This document shows positions 1 through 10,582 of a stretch of DNA of 64,000 nucleotides, in pieces. Location of the stretch: NCBI GenBank assembly GCA_001557505.1, contig LSAX01000004.1, forward strand, positions 434,001 to 498,000, in the 5' to 3' direction. The DNA comes from Reticulascus tulasneorum. Its lineage: Eukaryota; Ascomycota; Sordariomycetes; Glomerellales; Reticulascaceae. Below the pieces are notes generated by a model. That model had not been told where the DNA came from. It made no database searches and saw only the letters and a list, made by a program, of their open reading frames with translations. The stretch's first letter is position 1. Every line of letters starts with the position of its first letter. Both the position numbers and the translations under genes were made by a program.

Positions 1-300
1 TCAGCTACAAGCAACCTGTTCTGTGGCCTTGCTATCCAAGTGCGAACATCGACGTTGTTGTTCAGCATAAGTAGGGCTGTTGCCTTCCTCGTATCTTATT
101 CTTATTCTTTTCTTTTCTCCCACGGTCGGCCCTGGTGGTGCTACCGCACCCGCTCTTTACTCTCCTTCAACCGACTCGTTTTTTCACTCCTTTACACGCG
201 GCCATCACACTCCATCTTCTTGCACTTTCGTCCTCCCTTATTTGCCGGCAGGCTCGCTTGATCCCTTTTCCATTTTGGCGTAGGGGGTTCTTATTTCTAG

Positions 301-896
301 AGAAGATTCAGCAGGACCATCCGGGCTTCAGGATCAAAATCTTACTACTTATCTTGATCAACGATCTTTCCAGTTCATTGATCCTAGCTGGATCCAGTCC
401 GGCAATAACGGCCCTCTCCCGGAGTATGATTGGGGAAGTTCGAGTACCGCACAGCCTGCTGGACAGGACGAACAAGTTGATGACGAGACATGGCCTGCTC
501 ACACCTTTGCAAACCCGCAAACAATCAACGATGATCAAGAGGGCTCGAGCTTGACTACAGCGAATGCTTTTCCGTGCCCGGAATGCCCGGCCACATTTCC
601 TACGAGACGCCCCCTGACGTACGTGCTCTCCAGTATCATGCGCTCTCAGGACTCGAATGCTGACTTGGACCAACAGTAGACATCTAAAAACGCACGAGCG
701 TCCGTTCAAGTGTGAGGTGGCGGGCTGTAACTCCCGCTTCGCTCTCAAAAAAGACCTTCGTCGTCACGATGACGAGGTACACGGCGCCAAGTTGTGGTTT
801 TGCGAATACCCAGGATGCAAGTATAAACTAGCCAGGGACGGCACGGCAAGGAAAGAAAATCTCGACAGGCATATCCGAAATCAGCACAGGGGGTAA
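301..896 (+). CDS. C2H2 zinc-finger protein, 5'-partial
   Basis: Exons 301-618 and 677-896 join in frame across a 58-bp GT-AG intron that splits the first finger. After joining, three C2H2 units are visible: FPCPECPATF...RHLKTH, FKCEVAGCNSRF...RHDDEVH and WFCEYPGCKY...RHIRNQH. The N-terminal part is acidic and rich in Gln, Ser and Asp, as in activation regions. No in-frame ATG exists to the left, and an acceptor (ttctag) ends at 300, so the start lies in an exon outside the window. The family binds DNA as nuclear transcription factors; the target is unknown. The stop at 894-896 overlaps a possible donor (gtaagc at 893), so the 3' end could extend. Confidence 0.72.
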
Positions 897-1611
897 GCCG
901 CTTGGCTACAGTGTAGCATGCTAGTAGCTGAGCCGACTCGTTAATCTATACAATCATTGTTGACTTAACCTGTCCCACGGCCTTGAGATCAGTGACATCT
1001 AGTTGGATCAGTAACTCGACTCGCACATGTTGACCCTAGATCGGGTGAATTCTTTAGTCGATAGCTTATAGAACTAGGGTAAGGCAGTGATACCTGCCTG
1101 CTTGTGTGTATTGCCCTGTCTCTTTCTTGGTAGGCTAGTAATCCGAGTAGCAGCAACTGGCTATCCCATGCCTCTTCTCGCATTTGTATGAAGTACGCCA
1201 TGCCAGCGCCTTGGTTCCAAACCTAATTACATAGGTAGATGAAATCTGGATCTGGGAGCTGGAAGACCAGGCCAATTTTTGACATCTGCCGGTTCCCTGT
1301 CATTGAAGCGTCGTTCCCTCGTCTCACCCATGAGGATATGTTCTTATGCAGCGCAACCTACCGCGTGCGGGGTATTTCGTGGATATTCCCCTCACCACAG
1401 ATCCTGAATACCATGTGCAGCTACTTAGACTCATTCAACACGCAGCCGCGAAGACATCCTTCAAAACGTCTGTATGTCAGGGAAGTGCGACGAAACATCT
1501 TGTTGTTAGAGCTCTCCACGAAGGCCATCAACAACTTCTTTATAAATCGACCAGTTCGTCTGCGAATACGCCGGCACTAGAAACCATACTGCTCCTAACA
1601 TAAAGGGCAAG
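897..1611. other. intergenic region
   Basis: Short open frames occur on the + strand between 1239 and 1603, but none has a recognisable domain, a signal peptide or a convincing splice structure. Nothing else is seen. Confidence 0.5.
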
Positions 1612-2785
1612 ATGATGTCTATTAACGAAATCCGTGGCCTATCCACGATGAATCTGGAACTCGAAAAGGTTACCAGTCATTGATCGTTTCCTCCAAAGAT
1701 ATTCTGACGGTGTTTCAGATGCCGAATATCAACCTCTTCCAACCCTGGGATATGAAAACCGATATCTGGTTCCTAAGACTTGCCATCCCCAGGATGCTTG
1801 ACATTATGAGGGCAAGCAAGCCGAGAAGGTCCACTCTACCTTACACCATAGAAGACATTCAAATCCCAGTTCGAGGTGGCGCTTTGGTCCCCGCTCGCAT
1901 ATACAAACCACGCAAGATACCGCTGACCGGATGTCCCAGTATGTATGTCTGCCACGGGGGTGGATGCATCGTTGGCGATGTCGACAACGAAGAATGGTTA
2001 TGCGGAATGTTTACTTCGTTTGGCGGGATTGCTGTGGATCTTATCTATCGGCATGCGCCGGAGTTCCCCTTTCCCGTCCCAGTTATGGATGGTTACGATG
2101 GTTTGAAATGGGTATACCAATCTTCACTTAGAGCGATTGTGGCCTTCATACATTGGTGCTGACGTGGACGTTTTTGCAGTTGACAGAGAATTATGCCACT
2201 CTGGGCATAAATCCTAAACGCGGCTTCCTAGTTGCTGGCGAGGGGGTGGGAGGAGCAGATATTGCCCTAGCCATTGCGCATCTGCATGCCGGAGACAAAC
2301 TGTCGCCTCCAATAACTGGCCTTTACATCGCAGCTCCACAAGGAATGACCCAAGAGATTGTGCCAGAGAAATACAAAGATTGCTTCCTCAGCATGGAGCA
2401 GAATACAAAGTCTCCAGTATTGAAGTCTGAGAGCATAGACTTCATCAAGTGTCAGTTCCTCCCCGGGCGATTTGGAGCTTGAGACTAACGAGATTCATGG
2501 GAAGCTATATACAAGCCCGATAGCACCAGTCCGTTAGCTTATCCAATCTTGTTTCCAGATCGCACGGGGATTCCTAGGACCTACTTCCAGATTTGCGGTC
2601 TTGATCCGTTACGAGATGGCGGACTGATTTTGGACCAGGTTTGGAAGGATTGCGGGATTGAGACAAGAACAGATATCTACCCAGGCCTTCCTCATTGCTT
2701 CTGGGGAGTATATCCCCATGCAAGATTCACGAAAAAGCACGCGGAAGACTCGAAAGAAGGGTTGAAGTGGTTGCTATCACTATGA
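1612..2785 (+). CDS. HSL-type alpha/beta hydrolase lacking the Ser nucleophile
   Basis: Exons 1612-1668, 1719-2111, 2180-2450 and 2493-2785 join in phase to 337 residues, the usual length of the family (alpha/beta hydrolase 3, hormone-sensitive-lipase type). The first intron is only 50 nt with a weak GTTACC donor. Visible motifs are the HGGG oxyanion hole, the [14 protein letters not shown] stretch, the acid in GLDPLRDGG (about D278) and the His in GLPHCFW (about H308). The nucleophile elbow, normally GDSAGG, reads GEGVGG, with Gly at about residue 172 instead of Ser. Ordinary Ser-esterase activity is therefore not expected. It could be a pseudoenzyme or a binding protein. No signal peptide is seen, so it is probably cytosolic. 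The frame is intact, so this is not an obviously decayed gene. Confidence 0.82.
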
Positions 2786-3425
2786 TATGCGGCCTGGAGG
2801 GGGTTCGAGAAATGCCCGGCTTTGTGCTACATTAGTTTAGCTGTCCGAAGCGCTAAGCCTACTGCTTGTGTGATGTGCTACTTGAAGAAAACATGCCACT
2901 GGTATAGAAGTGGATGTGCTGACAATGTCCCGAGTTGGGCAATGGTCGCCATGTTGCAAACTGGCAGGAAAGAAAAACTTCGACCCTGTAAGCACCTTAA
3001 ACTAAGGTGGTGAGATCGGATCGGACCGAAAATTGTTGACTCTGGGCTCAGGCATAATCACCTGGGTTCATGCCACGAGGGGCATTTGTACACACCCTCG
3101 CCGTGTCTTCTGACTCGTCGGCTTGCGTTCCAAAAATCAAGATAATGGCATACTGGTCACATTTTCCATCCTAGGGTAAAACAGTAGACCTGCTGCACCT
3201 ATTCTGGTCTTAAACTGGATGACGCGGGAGATGTGTAATTAGGAGACACAAGCCAAGATATGTGGAGAGAGCCACACTGCGGCGGATATTCCAGTAGAAT
3301 CGGGCCTCCCGAAAGACATTTGCCTCAACGGCTCAAACTACTTTGGGGCGGCCTTGCTCTGATTCGGGTGATGGTATTTCTATTGATCATAGTACGTATG
3401 TGCTTTATTTCCAATCGGCGTGTAG
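2786..3425. other. intergenic region
   Basis: It lies between two convergent genes. No coding signal, repeat or RNA gene was recognised. Confidence 0.5.
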
Positions 3426-6400
3426 CTACCCACTCGAGAGCAGATGGGAAACGGAACGTTGTTGAACCAGTCCGACGATAGAGCTGCTGGTGCAGTATCT
3501 GACTATCATAGGAAGTAGAAGCAGACATAGCAGGCTACAAGTATTGTCAGGTCGTAATACCCCTTTATTTTCAATTACTGACCATGAAGATCTAGAACTC
3601 GTTAGCCACTGTAGAGCATGGTGAGACAGGCATCGACGCCTGAGGATTGGACTTACGTCCATAGCCCATGATCCGCCACATCTTTCATCCTGGTTCCCGG
3701 CACACTGCATGTTACAGTTATCGGAAGCTACAGGACCTGCTTCGAGGTCGCCCGGTGTCCCGCAGTAGCACTGGACCCCATACTCAACACCAAACACCTT
3801 GTCCCCGCTGCTGCTGCATAAGGCAGCGCACTCGCGGAGCGTCAGGCCATCACGCGTATATGAAACTCCTTTCAAAGTTCGCTCGTCTGTATCCGCATAG
3901 CAACCTTGGTATGTCCATCCTTCTAAAAGTCGGTCATGTTAGCCTCATCCACATTCCGGAATGCCTATGAGGTATAAGCGGCTACTTACCAACGCTCCCG
4001 GTAGATGCCTTGGAGTAAATCTAATGTGATATTTTATATTAGTCAAGTTCTGCATCCTAGACATCATCAGGGACTAGAGGGACGCCCTTACGTCAAGATT
4101 CCATGTTCCGCCACACCGCGCGGAATTGTCTCCATCGCAGGCATGGTCGCAGCCCGTCGAGGATCCCGCAAGCGGGTTGATTACTCTGCCGCAGTAGCAT
4201 TCTTTGCCGTACTCGAGGCCGAACACGGGATAAGCGTTGTCCGCGCAAAACTTTGCACAACGCTCAGGCGTCAGCGCGGCGTCCTGGGTTGACAGCCCTG
4301 CCAGGGTTCTATCGTTTGCGTCGGTAAAGCAGCCTCTGTGCTCGTAGCCGGAGACTTGGCGGACTGGGCTCGAAGGAGTTGGCGTGGCAGTGGGCGTCAG
4401 CGTGGCAGTCGGCGTCATGGCGACTGCGGTATAGACATTAAGAGCCCAGTTGCCGCCGCAAAGCTCCCGTGGGTTGCCGCCGCAGGGTGCACTGCACTGG
4501 GCTGGATCCTGCACTTTACCGCTGTTCTGGATGCTCTTAGAGCACCAGCATTCGTTTGAGTTTTCGACCCCAAACACGGTGAAGCCGGCGTCGGAGCAGT
4601 ACGCGGCGCATATTTGGACGGTCAGATCATCTCGCGCAACGGAAGCGTCGGGCAACGTCCTATTGGTGGCATCCGTATAGCAACCGATATGAGCATAACC
4701 AGGGACCGCCGGGCTTGTGGGCTTGGGAGTCTCGGTTGCGGTGGTTGATGCGCTGCTGGTGGTCTTCGAAGTTCCGGTCGGAGCTACGGTCGGACTCACG
4801 GAGCTGGTAGCGGAAGGCGGCACAGGGATCCCCTGACCCTGCCCGTCGACGCAAACGTAATAGTTGGGCTCGAGCCCGCCGCAGTCCGCCTGCAGGGCGG
4901 GGTTGAAGCCCGTCAGCTGCGATTCCGTAATGCCGTTAGCCTCCGCGATAAGAGCACAATCATCGGTGCTGTGTGGTCAGTTAGTAAATATCCTCTCGAG
5001 CGGGGTTTCTTCTTGATTCGCTCGATTTATCATTCAAGCAATACAAAGGAACAGAGAATGTTTTGAAATACGCATACCCCGCGACAAACCAGAATCTGGA
5101 GCAGTCCTGCACGGTGCCGGGCTTCTGTGGCTGCGGGCCGGTCCCGGACGAAGGCGGTGTTGGGATGGTTATAATCGTGGAGGCCGGGTTGGCGACGCAG
5201 TAGAGGTAGTCGGGCGTTAGGGTGGCCGAAGGAGCACAGTTGATACCCGTGTTCCAAGCTATAAGGTCTGCGATGTTAATGCCGATGTCGCTATGCAGTT
5301 TATCGCAGGATTCGTCCTTTCACGGTAGTCAGCCATTGTACTCCCTATTTCTTTAATTACGTTCCTAGGCAGATAACCTCTCCCCGTTCCCAGGATCGCG
5401 CGTACTACTAGTCGTACGATTTGATTATCCGAAAAGATGAAGACAATACGGAAAGAGAAGATCAAAGCAAAAGGACAAAAGGATGAGAAGGAGTGGGCAA
5501 CTCACTTGAGGGGCGGGCAACAGCACCGGGCACGGGGTGGCGGCGCCGCTGAAGGTCGTTCTGAGGGCGCTCATCTCACTCGTGTTCCACGCCGTAGTGG
5601 GAATTCCCGTGGCACCAGGCTCAATAGTGAATTGCGTCGTCGCATTAGGCAGCGCCGTGTAGTCGGTCGGGACCATAATACAGTAGTAGTAGTTGACCAG
5701 TAGGCCACCGCAGTCGCTCCCCACCGCCGGGTTCCACGCGAGGCTAACCACAGACTCCGCGTCAGTGAAGGTACCCATAGAGACACCTGCCTGTCCCCAG
5801 TCCCCAAGTTGATGCTTCTGTCACCCTTCGCTTATTCTTATGTTCTTCAGAGCGATGCGAAGAGGGTGGGGCTGGACCTAGGTATTTGGGACACAGGCGG
5901 AGCACTTACAAGTTCTTTTCAGTTATCTGATGCGAGTACCGGTGTTGGATTGATATGCAGGTATCCATGGGGTTCGCCCGGTAGTACTGCTGGCCTTAGG
6001 TGGATACCGTTAGCGTCAGAGTTATCAATCTCTATCGAGGGCGAACCATCGGGAATGTGGCAAAGACTCACAGTTGCCAGGGATGCCGCCCTGGACAGGC
6101 TTCGGCGGGAAATCCGTCGCCGTCGGTAGCGGACCCCAGCTGGCGTGCGTGCCGTCGCTGATATAAGAGTAGGATGCTGTGTTGGTGCCACCGCTGACGA
6201 TCGACGAGGTGGATGAGCACGCCGCCGAGCTGGCGCCGATGCCGACACAATAGGAATAACCGACGTAGAAGTTGAAGGTGCAGTTGCTGCTGACCTCAGG
6301 GTTCCACGCGAAGAAGTCTGAAGCAGAAACTTGGAACCGCGCCGCCACGGACTCGCACGTGTCGCCGGCGAGCAGCTTGTAGAAGGCGTTGCACCGGCAG

Positions 6401-7320
6401 GGGATGCCTGGGAAGGTTGGGCTGGCAGGCGTGGGCCCTGCCGTGGTCACCGGCGGGATGCTGCTTGTGGAGATCGACGATATAGTCATCGTCGCCGGGC
6501 AGGTGGATGCCCCCGTCACGCCGACGCAGTACGCCTCGCCGACCCAAAAGTTGGTGCTGCAGTCGGAGCTGACGGCTGGGTTCCATTTGGAGAACTGCGC
6601 AGTTGTGATGCCGAATCTCGTGGCGACGTTTTCACACGAGTCGCCCGACTTGACCGTGTAGAACTTGTTGCACTGACAGGGTATTCCGGTGAAGGTTGGG
6701 CCTACGGGCGTAGGATCACCGGTTGCCCCTGCAGATGCCGAGGTGGCCCGCGTGGAGGTGGCCGGGCACGTGGACGCGCCAGACACGCCGACGCAGTAGG
6801 AGCTGCCAAGCCAGAAGTTGGTACCGCAGTCGGAGCTGACCGCTGGGTTCCACTGGAGGAACTGGGCTGTAGTTATACCGAACTTGCTTGCGACCGAAGA
6901 GCAGTCGTCGCCCGAGGCCACCGTGTAGTATTTGTTGCACTGACAAGGCGTGCCCGTGAAGGTTGGCCCCGCCGGGGCGGTGGCAGCGGGAGGGCCCACG
7001 CGCACGCAGTAGGCGTAACCGAGCCAGAAGTTCACGCTGCAGTCGGCACTAACGGCCGGGTTCCACGCCACGAACTGGGCGACCGAAATGCCAAAGCTAG
7101 CGGCCACTTTCGTGCAGGTGTCTCCTGAGGCGACGTTGTACCACAGGCTGCACCCCGACGCTGTGCCCGTCTGCTGAGGCGCTGTCGGCGTCGTCCAGCT
7201 CGCCACTTGACGCGGTTCCACCCGGCGGGCGACGCGGGCGTGGTAGTTTGGCTGGACATCGCTGGCGGTAGCGAAGGTTGCGGCGACCAAGGCCGACAGT
7301 GGAACGAGGTGGGACCGCAT
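3426..7320 (-). CDS. secreted protein with seven LysM and three WSC domains
   Basis: Exons on the minus strand: 7320-6072, 5994-5910, 5743-5506, 5316-5078, 4968-4092, 4020-3990 and 3922-3657; all junctions keep phase and give about 995 residues before an uncertain 3' end (3426 if read through). A signal peptide (MRSHLVPLSALVAATFATA) starts it. LysM domains 1-4 sit in exon 1, each with a Y-SGD-C start and a WNPAVS-DC core. LysM 5 spans exons 1-3, LysM 6 is in exon 4 (weak start) and LysM 7 spans exons 4-5. A Ser/Thr-rich linker leads to three WSC domains (GCYTD...CGG-W-L pattern). LysM binds chitin oligomers; WSC binds glucans or acts in wall sensing. No transmembrane helix follows the WSC part, so it is probably extracellular or wall-bound. 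A GH18 chitinase lies close by; LysM genes are known to pair with subgroup C chitinase genes in Trichoderma. Confidence 0.88.
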
Positions 7321-8116
7321 CTTGGTTCTCGATCAGTCCTGGCGTTGTTGCAGCGGGAAGGGGAACGGTGGAGGTGAGGGGAGCCGCGAATGATGGAAGA
7401 GAGATGGGAGGGATAGAAGAGGAGGGAAATATCGCTCGCCCACGACCGAGGGGATGACGAGAGTCGGGTGAGCAGGAGACTTTCTCTCGCGCACCTCGAC
7501 TTACATACCTGCCACCTCGCCCGATCCTGTTCCGACCAGCCTACTGCCCAGGTGCGCTAGGATACCTCGTAGCATGATGCGAGCGGCCACTTACTTGACT
7601 ACACTGACTTCCAAACAACTCGCCGAACCAGATAAGCTTGGGACATGACGCCCCGGGGTGGCTGCCAAACAACAGCGGGTCTTGGCACTAGCACCCCCGG
7701 CGTCAGCGCATAAGGACAATGTCGTAAGCCGGCACTCCGCATTACTTGTCAGCCCTAGTGTCGTCCGCCTACTATGTAGTCCGTAGCCGGTCATCGTGTA
7801 CGGAGGCTCCTAGGCAGTTTGGCATGAACTCGCAGCCAGCTGACCGAGGCTATACGAGAACTCGGTCAGGTGACATCCAGTGCGTAGAGTTTAACGTGCG
7901 GTAGGCTAGGTGCTCTAGCATTCTAGTCTAGACCGAGGCGAGTCCAACGGCAAATAAGTGTTGATTCAACGATCTATGTCTTGTTTATATGGCTGTACTA
8001 ATCTCGGAAATCTGAGAAATCTATCTGCCCTTCTGTCCCCCACATCCAACTTGCCACAAATCCACACGGATCAGTGCCGTCGACTCGCGATAAGCTGGTT
8101 GCAAAGAACAGGGGTT
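7321..8116. other. intergenic region with LysM/WSC gene promoter
   Basis: It contains the upstream region of the minus-strand LysM/WSC gene and the 3' flank of the protease gene. A GA-rich stretch (about 7350-7440) lies just upstream of the LysM start. Nothing else is recognised. Confidence 0.45.
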
Positions 8117-9601
8117 CTAGAAGGACGCGAACCCGAAAATCCCTCCTGGTGCGAGCATGCGGTGCTTGATGTTGGCGCGGGCCTCAGCGCCCTGCTGCCT
8201 CAGCAGAGCGTGGCGCCCAGCCCTTGGACCCTGAGCCCACCGCTTGGCGGCGCTGCCCGGCGTGGGGCAGCTGGCCGCCACGCCGGCGTCGCTATTCTCC
8301 CATGTGGCATGATAGGGGCTCGCGGGTGTGAAATATGGGGCGGATTGGATGGCCTGAGCCGGGTTGGGGCTCATAATGATGGCGCCCATGATGTCGGCAT
8401 CTGAGGGCGGCCAGTACTCGACGCCGTCCTTGGTGGGGCCCGTGATGAGATACGGGTTGAACGGGTCCAACCCGATGTCCTCGACCAACGTATAGACGTA
8501 TACGGGACCATCACCCGGTCGCTGTTCCCGATTTCCAGCTTCAGAATGATACAGCATGATAGACTTCAAGTCGACGCTGCGGCTGTACTGCACGTAGTTG
8601 CCCCCCCCAGGTGCTGGTAGCCATTGGATATGGGAGAGCCTCCAACCCTCTTCCTCTTTTTTCTGTTTACACGGGTACCGATACGCCGCTGCTGTTGACT
8701 GGCACATTTTGGTCATGCGGTCGATCACCTTGTCTACATTCTTGTCATAATAGACGGCCAAGTCATCGAAGCAAGTCTCAAAGTCATCGAGGTTTTTGAA
8801 GTTGAAGTTGAACATGTTGGTCTGCGCCAAGCCACCATGCTCTGATGTCCACGCCATCGGATGTGACTGCTCATGTCGCAGCCCAAAGGCACTGTTCCTC
8901 GTCAGCATGAAATTCGGCAACTCTCAGCTCCTCCCCTTTTGCCTTCTTGTCGAAAAATCAAGTAAAACAGCGACTCACTGGCCGAGCTCGTGGGCATAGA
9001 CACGTGCCCTGTTCACAGTCTGGCCATCAGGTTTGTCGGGAATGACTCGTTCAAAGTATTCGCGGTCTTGGGCCTTGAATTGGGCACCGTTGTCCGGGTT
9101 GCCGATACTGGAGCCGGGTGCCCTGTCTGGAGTCTGCTGCGTCACCCAAAGGAAGTCTTTTGTCTGCCCGGTGACGCCAGCTAGGGCGCACTCTGGGGGA
9201 TTCAAGAATCGAAGTCTGAAAGCGTCGTGGCTCATACCCGAAACATACCACTGGTCCATGCCTTGAACAATCGAGTACTCGTAATCGTCTCGGAGGAGCT
9301 GCGGTATCGCAGGATCCATGCATATCATGATCAGTCCGTTAGGCCACTGCCGACCGTTGTAGTTCTTGGAACCCAAGTTGACAAACCCCTCACCATTGCC
9401 TGGCACTTCGCCCGTCCAGCGCTTGGAAAACTGCACTGGATCCGAGCCGTTGCGAAGGAAACCCTCCGGGAACTCCATGACTGAGCCCGGCGGCGGGCAG
9501 CCACTGGCAAAACTCGCGAGACCGATGAGGACGGCCGTTAGGAGACCAAACCGGTGCTGGCGATGACAGCTACCCATGGCTGCAAAGGCAAGACTAGACA
9601 T
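8117..9601 (-). CDS. secreted astacin-like (M12A-type) zinc metalloprotease
   Basis: Exons 9601-8979 and 8891-8117 give 465 residues. The single intron (87 bp) cuts the last His codon of the zinc site: joined, the motif reads HELGHAFGLRHEQ, with zinc ligands H204, H208 and H214 and catalytic E205, the HExxHxxGxxHE pattern of astacins and other metzincins. A Met-turn SIMLY (M320, Y322) follows about 105 residues later, as expected. A hydrophobic N-terminal segment (about residues 17-34) ending before GCPPPG indicates secretion. No extra domain follows the protease. It lies between a LysM/WSC gene and a chitinase gene, suggesting a role in processing wall or host proteins. The substrate is unknown. 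Confidence 0.85.
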
Positions 9602-10582
9602 AGTGCTATCAAAGAAGGAGACGAACAGTGGTGTTCGAGACTGCTAATAATCCGACGAGACGGGGAAACGGGGGAGACGCTCCTTGCGTGATGAGGGAGG
9701 AGGAACTGTAGTCACTGATATCTGAGGCTTGGTACTTTAGGGGGCGTCCGCGCTTGGTACGGTGCATGTCTACGTTACCATAGCTGGATCGACTTTCATG
9801 CCGCAGGGGTGCCCCGGCCCGGTCTCTCAAGTTCTCGATCACTACTAAAATAAAAGGGTCGGATACCGTCGCTTATTTCACCGTGTTTATGGGGCTTACG
9901 GCGGAGCAAGCGGCTGTACTCGCGATACCTAGTTCGGAAATAAACGTACTTGATACCGGGTACTACACTGGTCATGCGCCTACACGATGTTCGGCTTGTG
10001 AAAAAGTCCCAGTTTGGCAAATACTCGGCGCCAGCCTCAGCGAATCCCGTGTGCCGCATACCGACTGTGCCCCCATATGGCGCGGATTTGCAGGAAGGGG
10101 GACGATGGCCCCGATTCTGTAGACAACCATGCGACCCGCTTCAAGATTCTCGCGAACTGGAGCAACAGCAGGGCAAGCACAGCCGTGTCCTGCTCAACCA
10201 AAGCCTTGACCGGAACGAGCACATTTTTGGAAAGTATCAACAGCGGTATTTGTAGTTGGAATCTAACCCACCGTCGCATGTCCAGCTTTACTTCTGGGGC
10301 CGTCGGGAACTTGTTGAGTTTACCCATTCACATCCAGCGCCCCCCACATGCTCGTATGGTTGCTCATTCAGGACTTCATATCCTCAGGGCTGATCACATT
10401 GCGGTCAGTCAAAAAGTTCTTTTTGCCTACATACTATGCTGCAGCTACTATTCGGTGTAGGAGGCCCACGTCAGGGTTACGGAACGTGAAGATTTTGCCG
10501 AAACTGGCCTACTAAACGCGCATACCTCAGTGCTAGGTCATACCAGGCCCCTAACACTCAACTTCCCAAGCAACAAGCTAGA
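9602..10582. other. intergenic region
   Basis: About 1 kb between the 5' end of the protease gene and the 3' end of the chitinase gene, both on the minus strand. A minus-strand open frame at 10037-10327 has no recognisable feature and was not called. Nothing else is seen. Confidence 0.5.

Noticed and set aside
1660..1720. Apparent frameshift at the start of the alpha/beta hydrolase gene
   Set aside because: A 50-nt GT-AG intron (1669-1718) joins both parts in phase and gives the family's usual N-terminus.
6331..7128. Long plus-strand open frame opposite the LysM exon
   Set aside because: It is GC-rich, has no domain and lies entirely antisense to four clear LysM domains.
10037..10327. Minus-strand 96-residue frame between protease and chitinase genes
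   Set aside because: No signal peptide, domain or splice partner; length is within chance.
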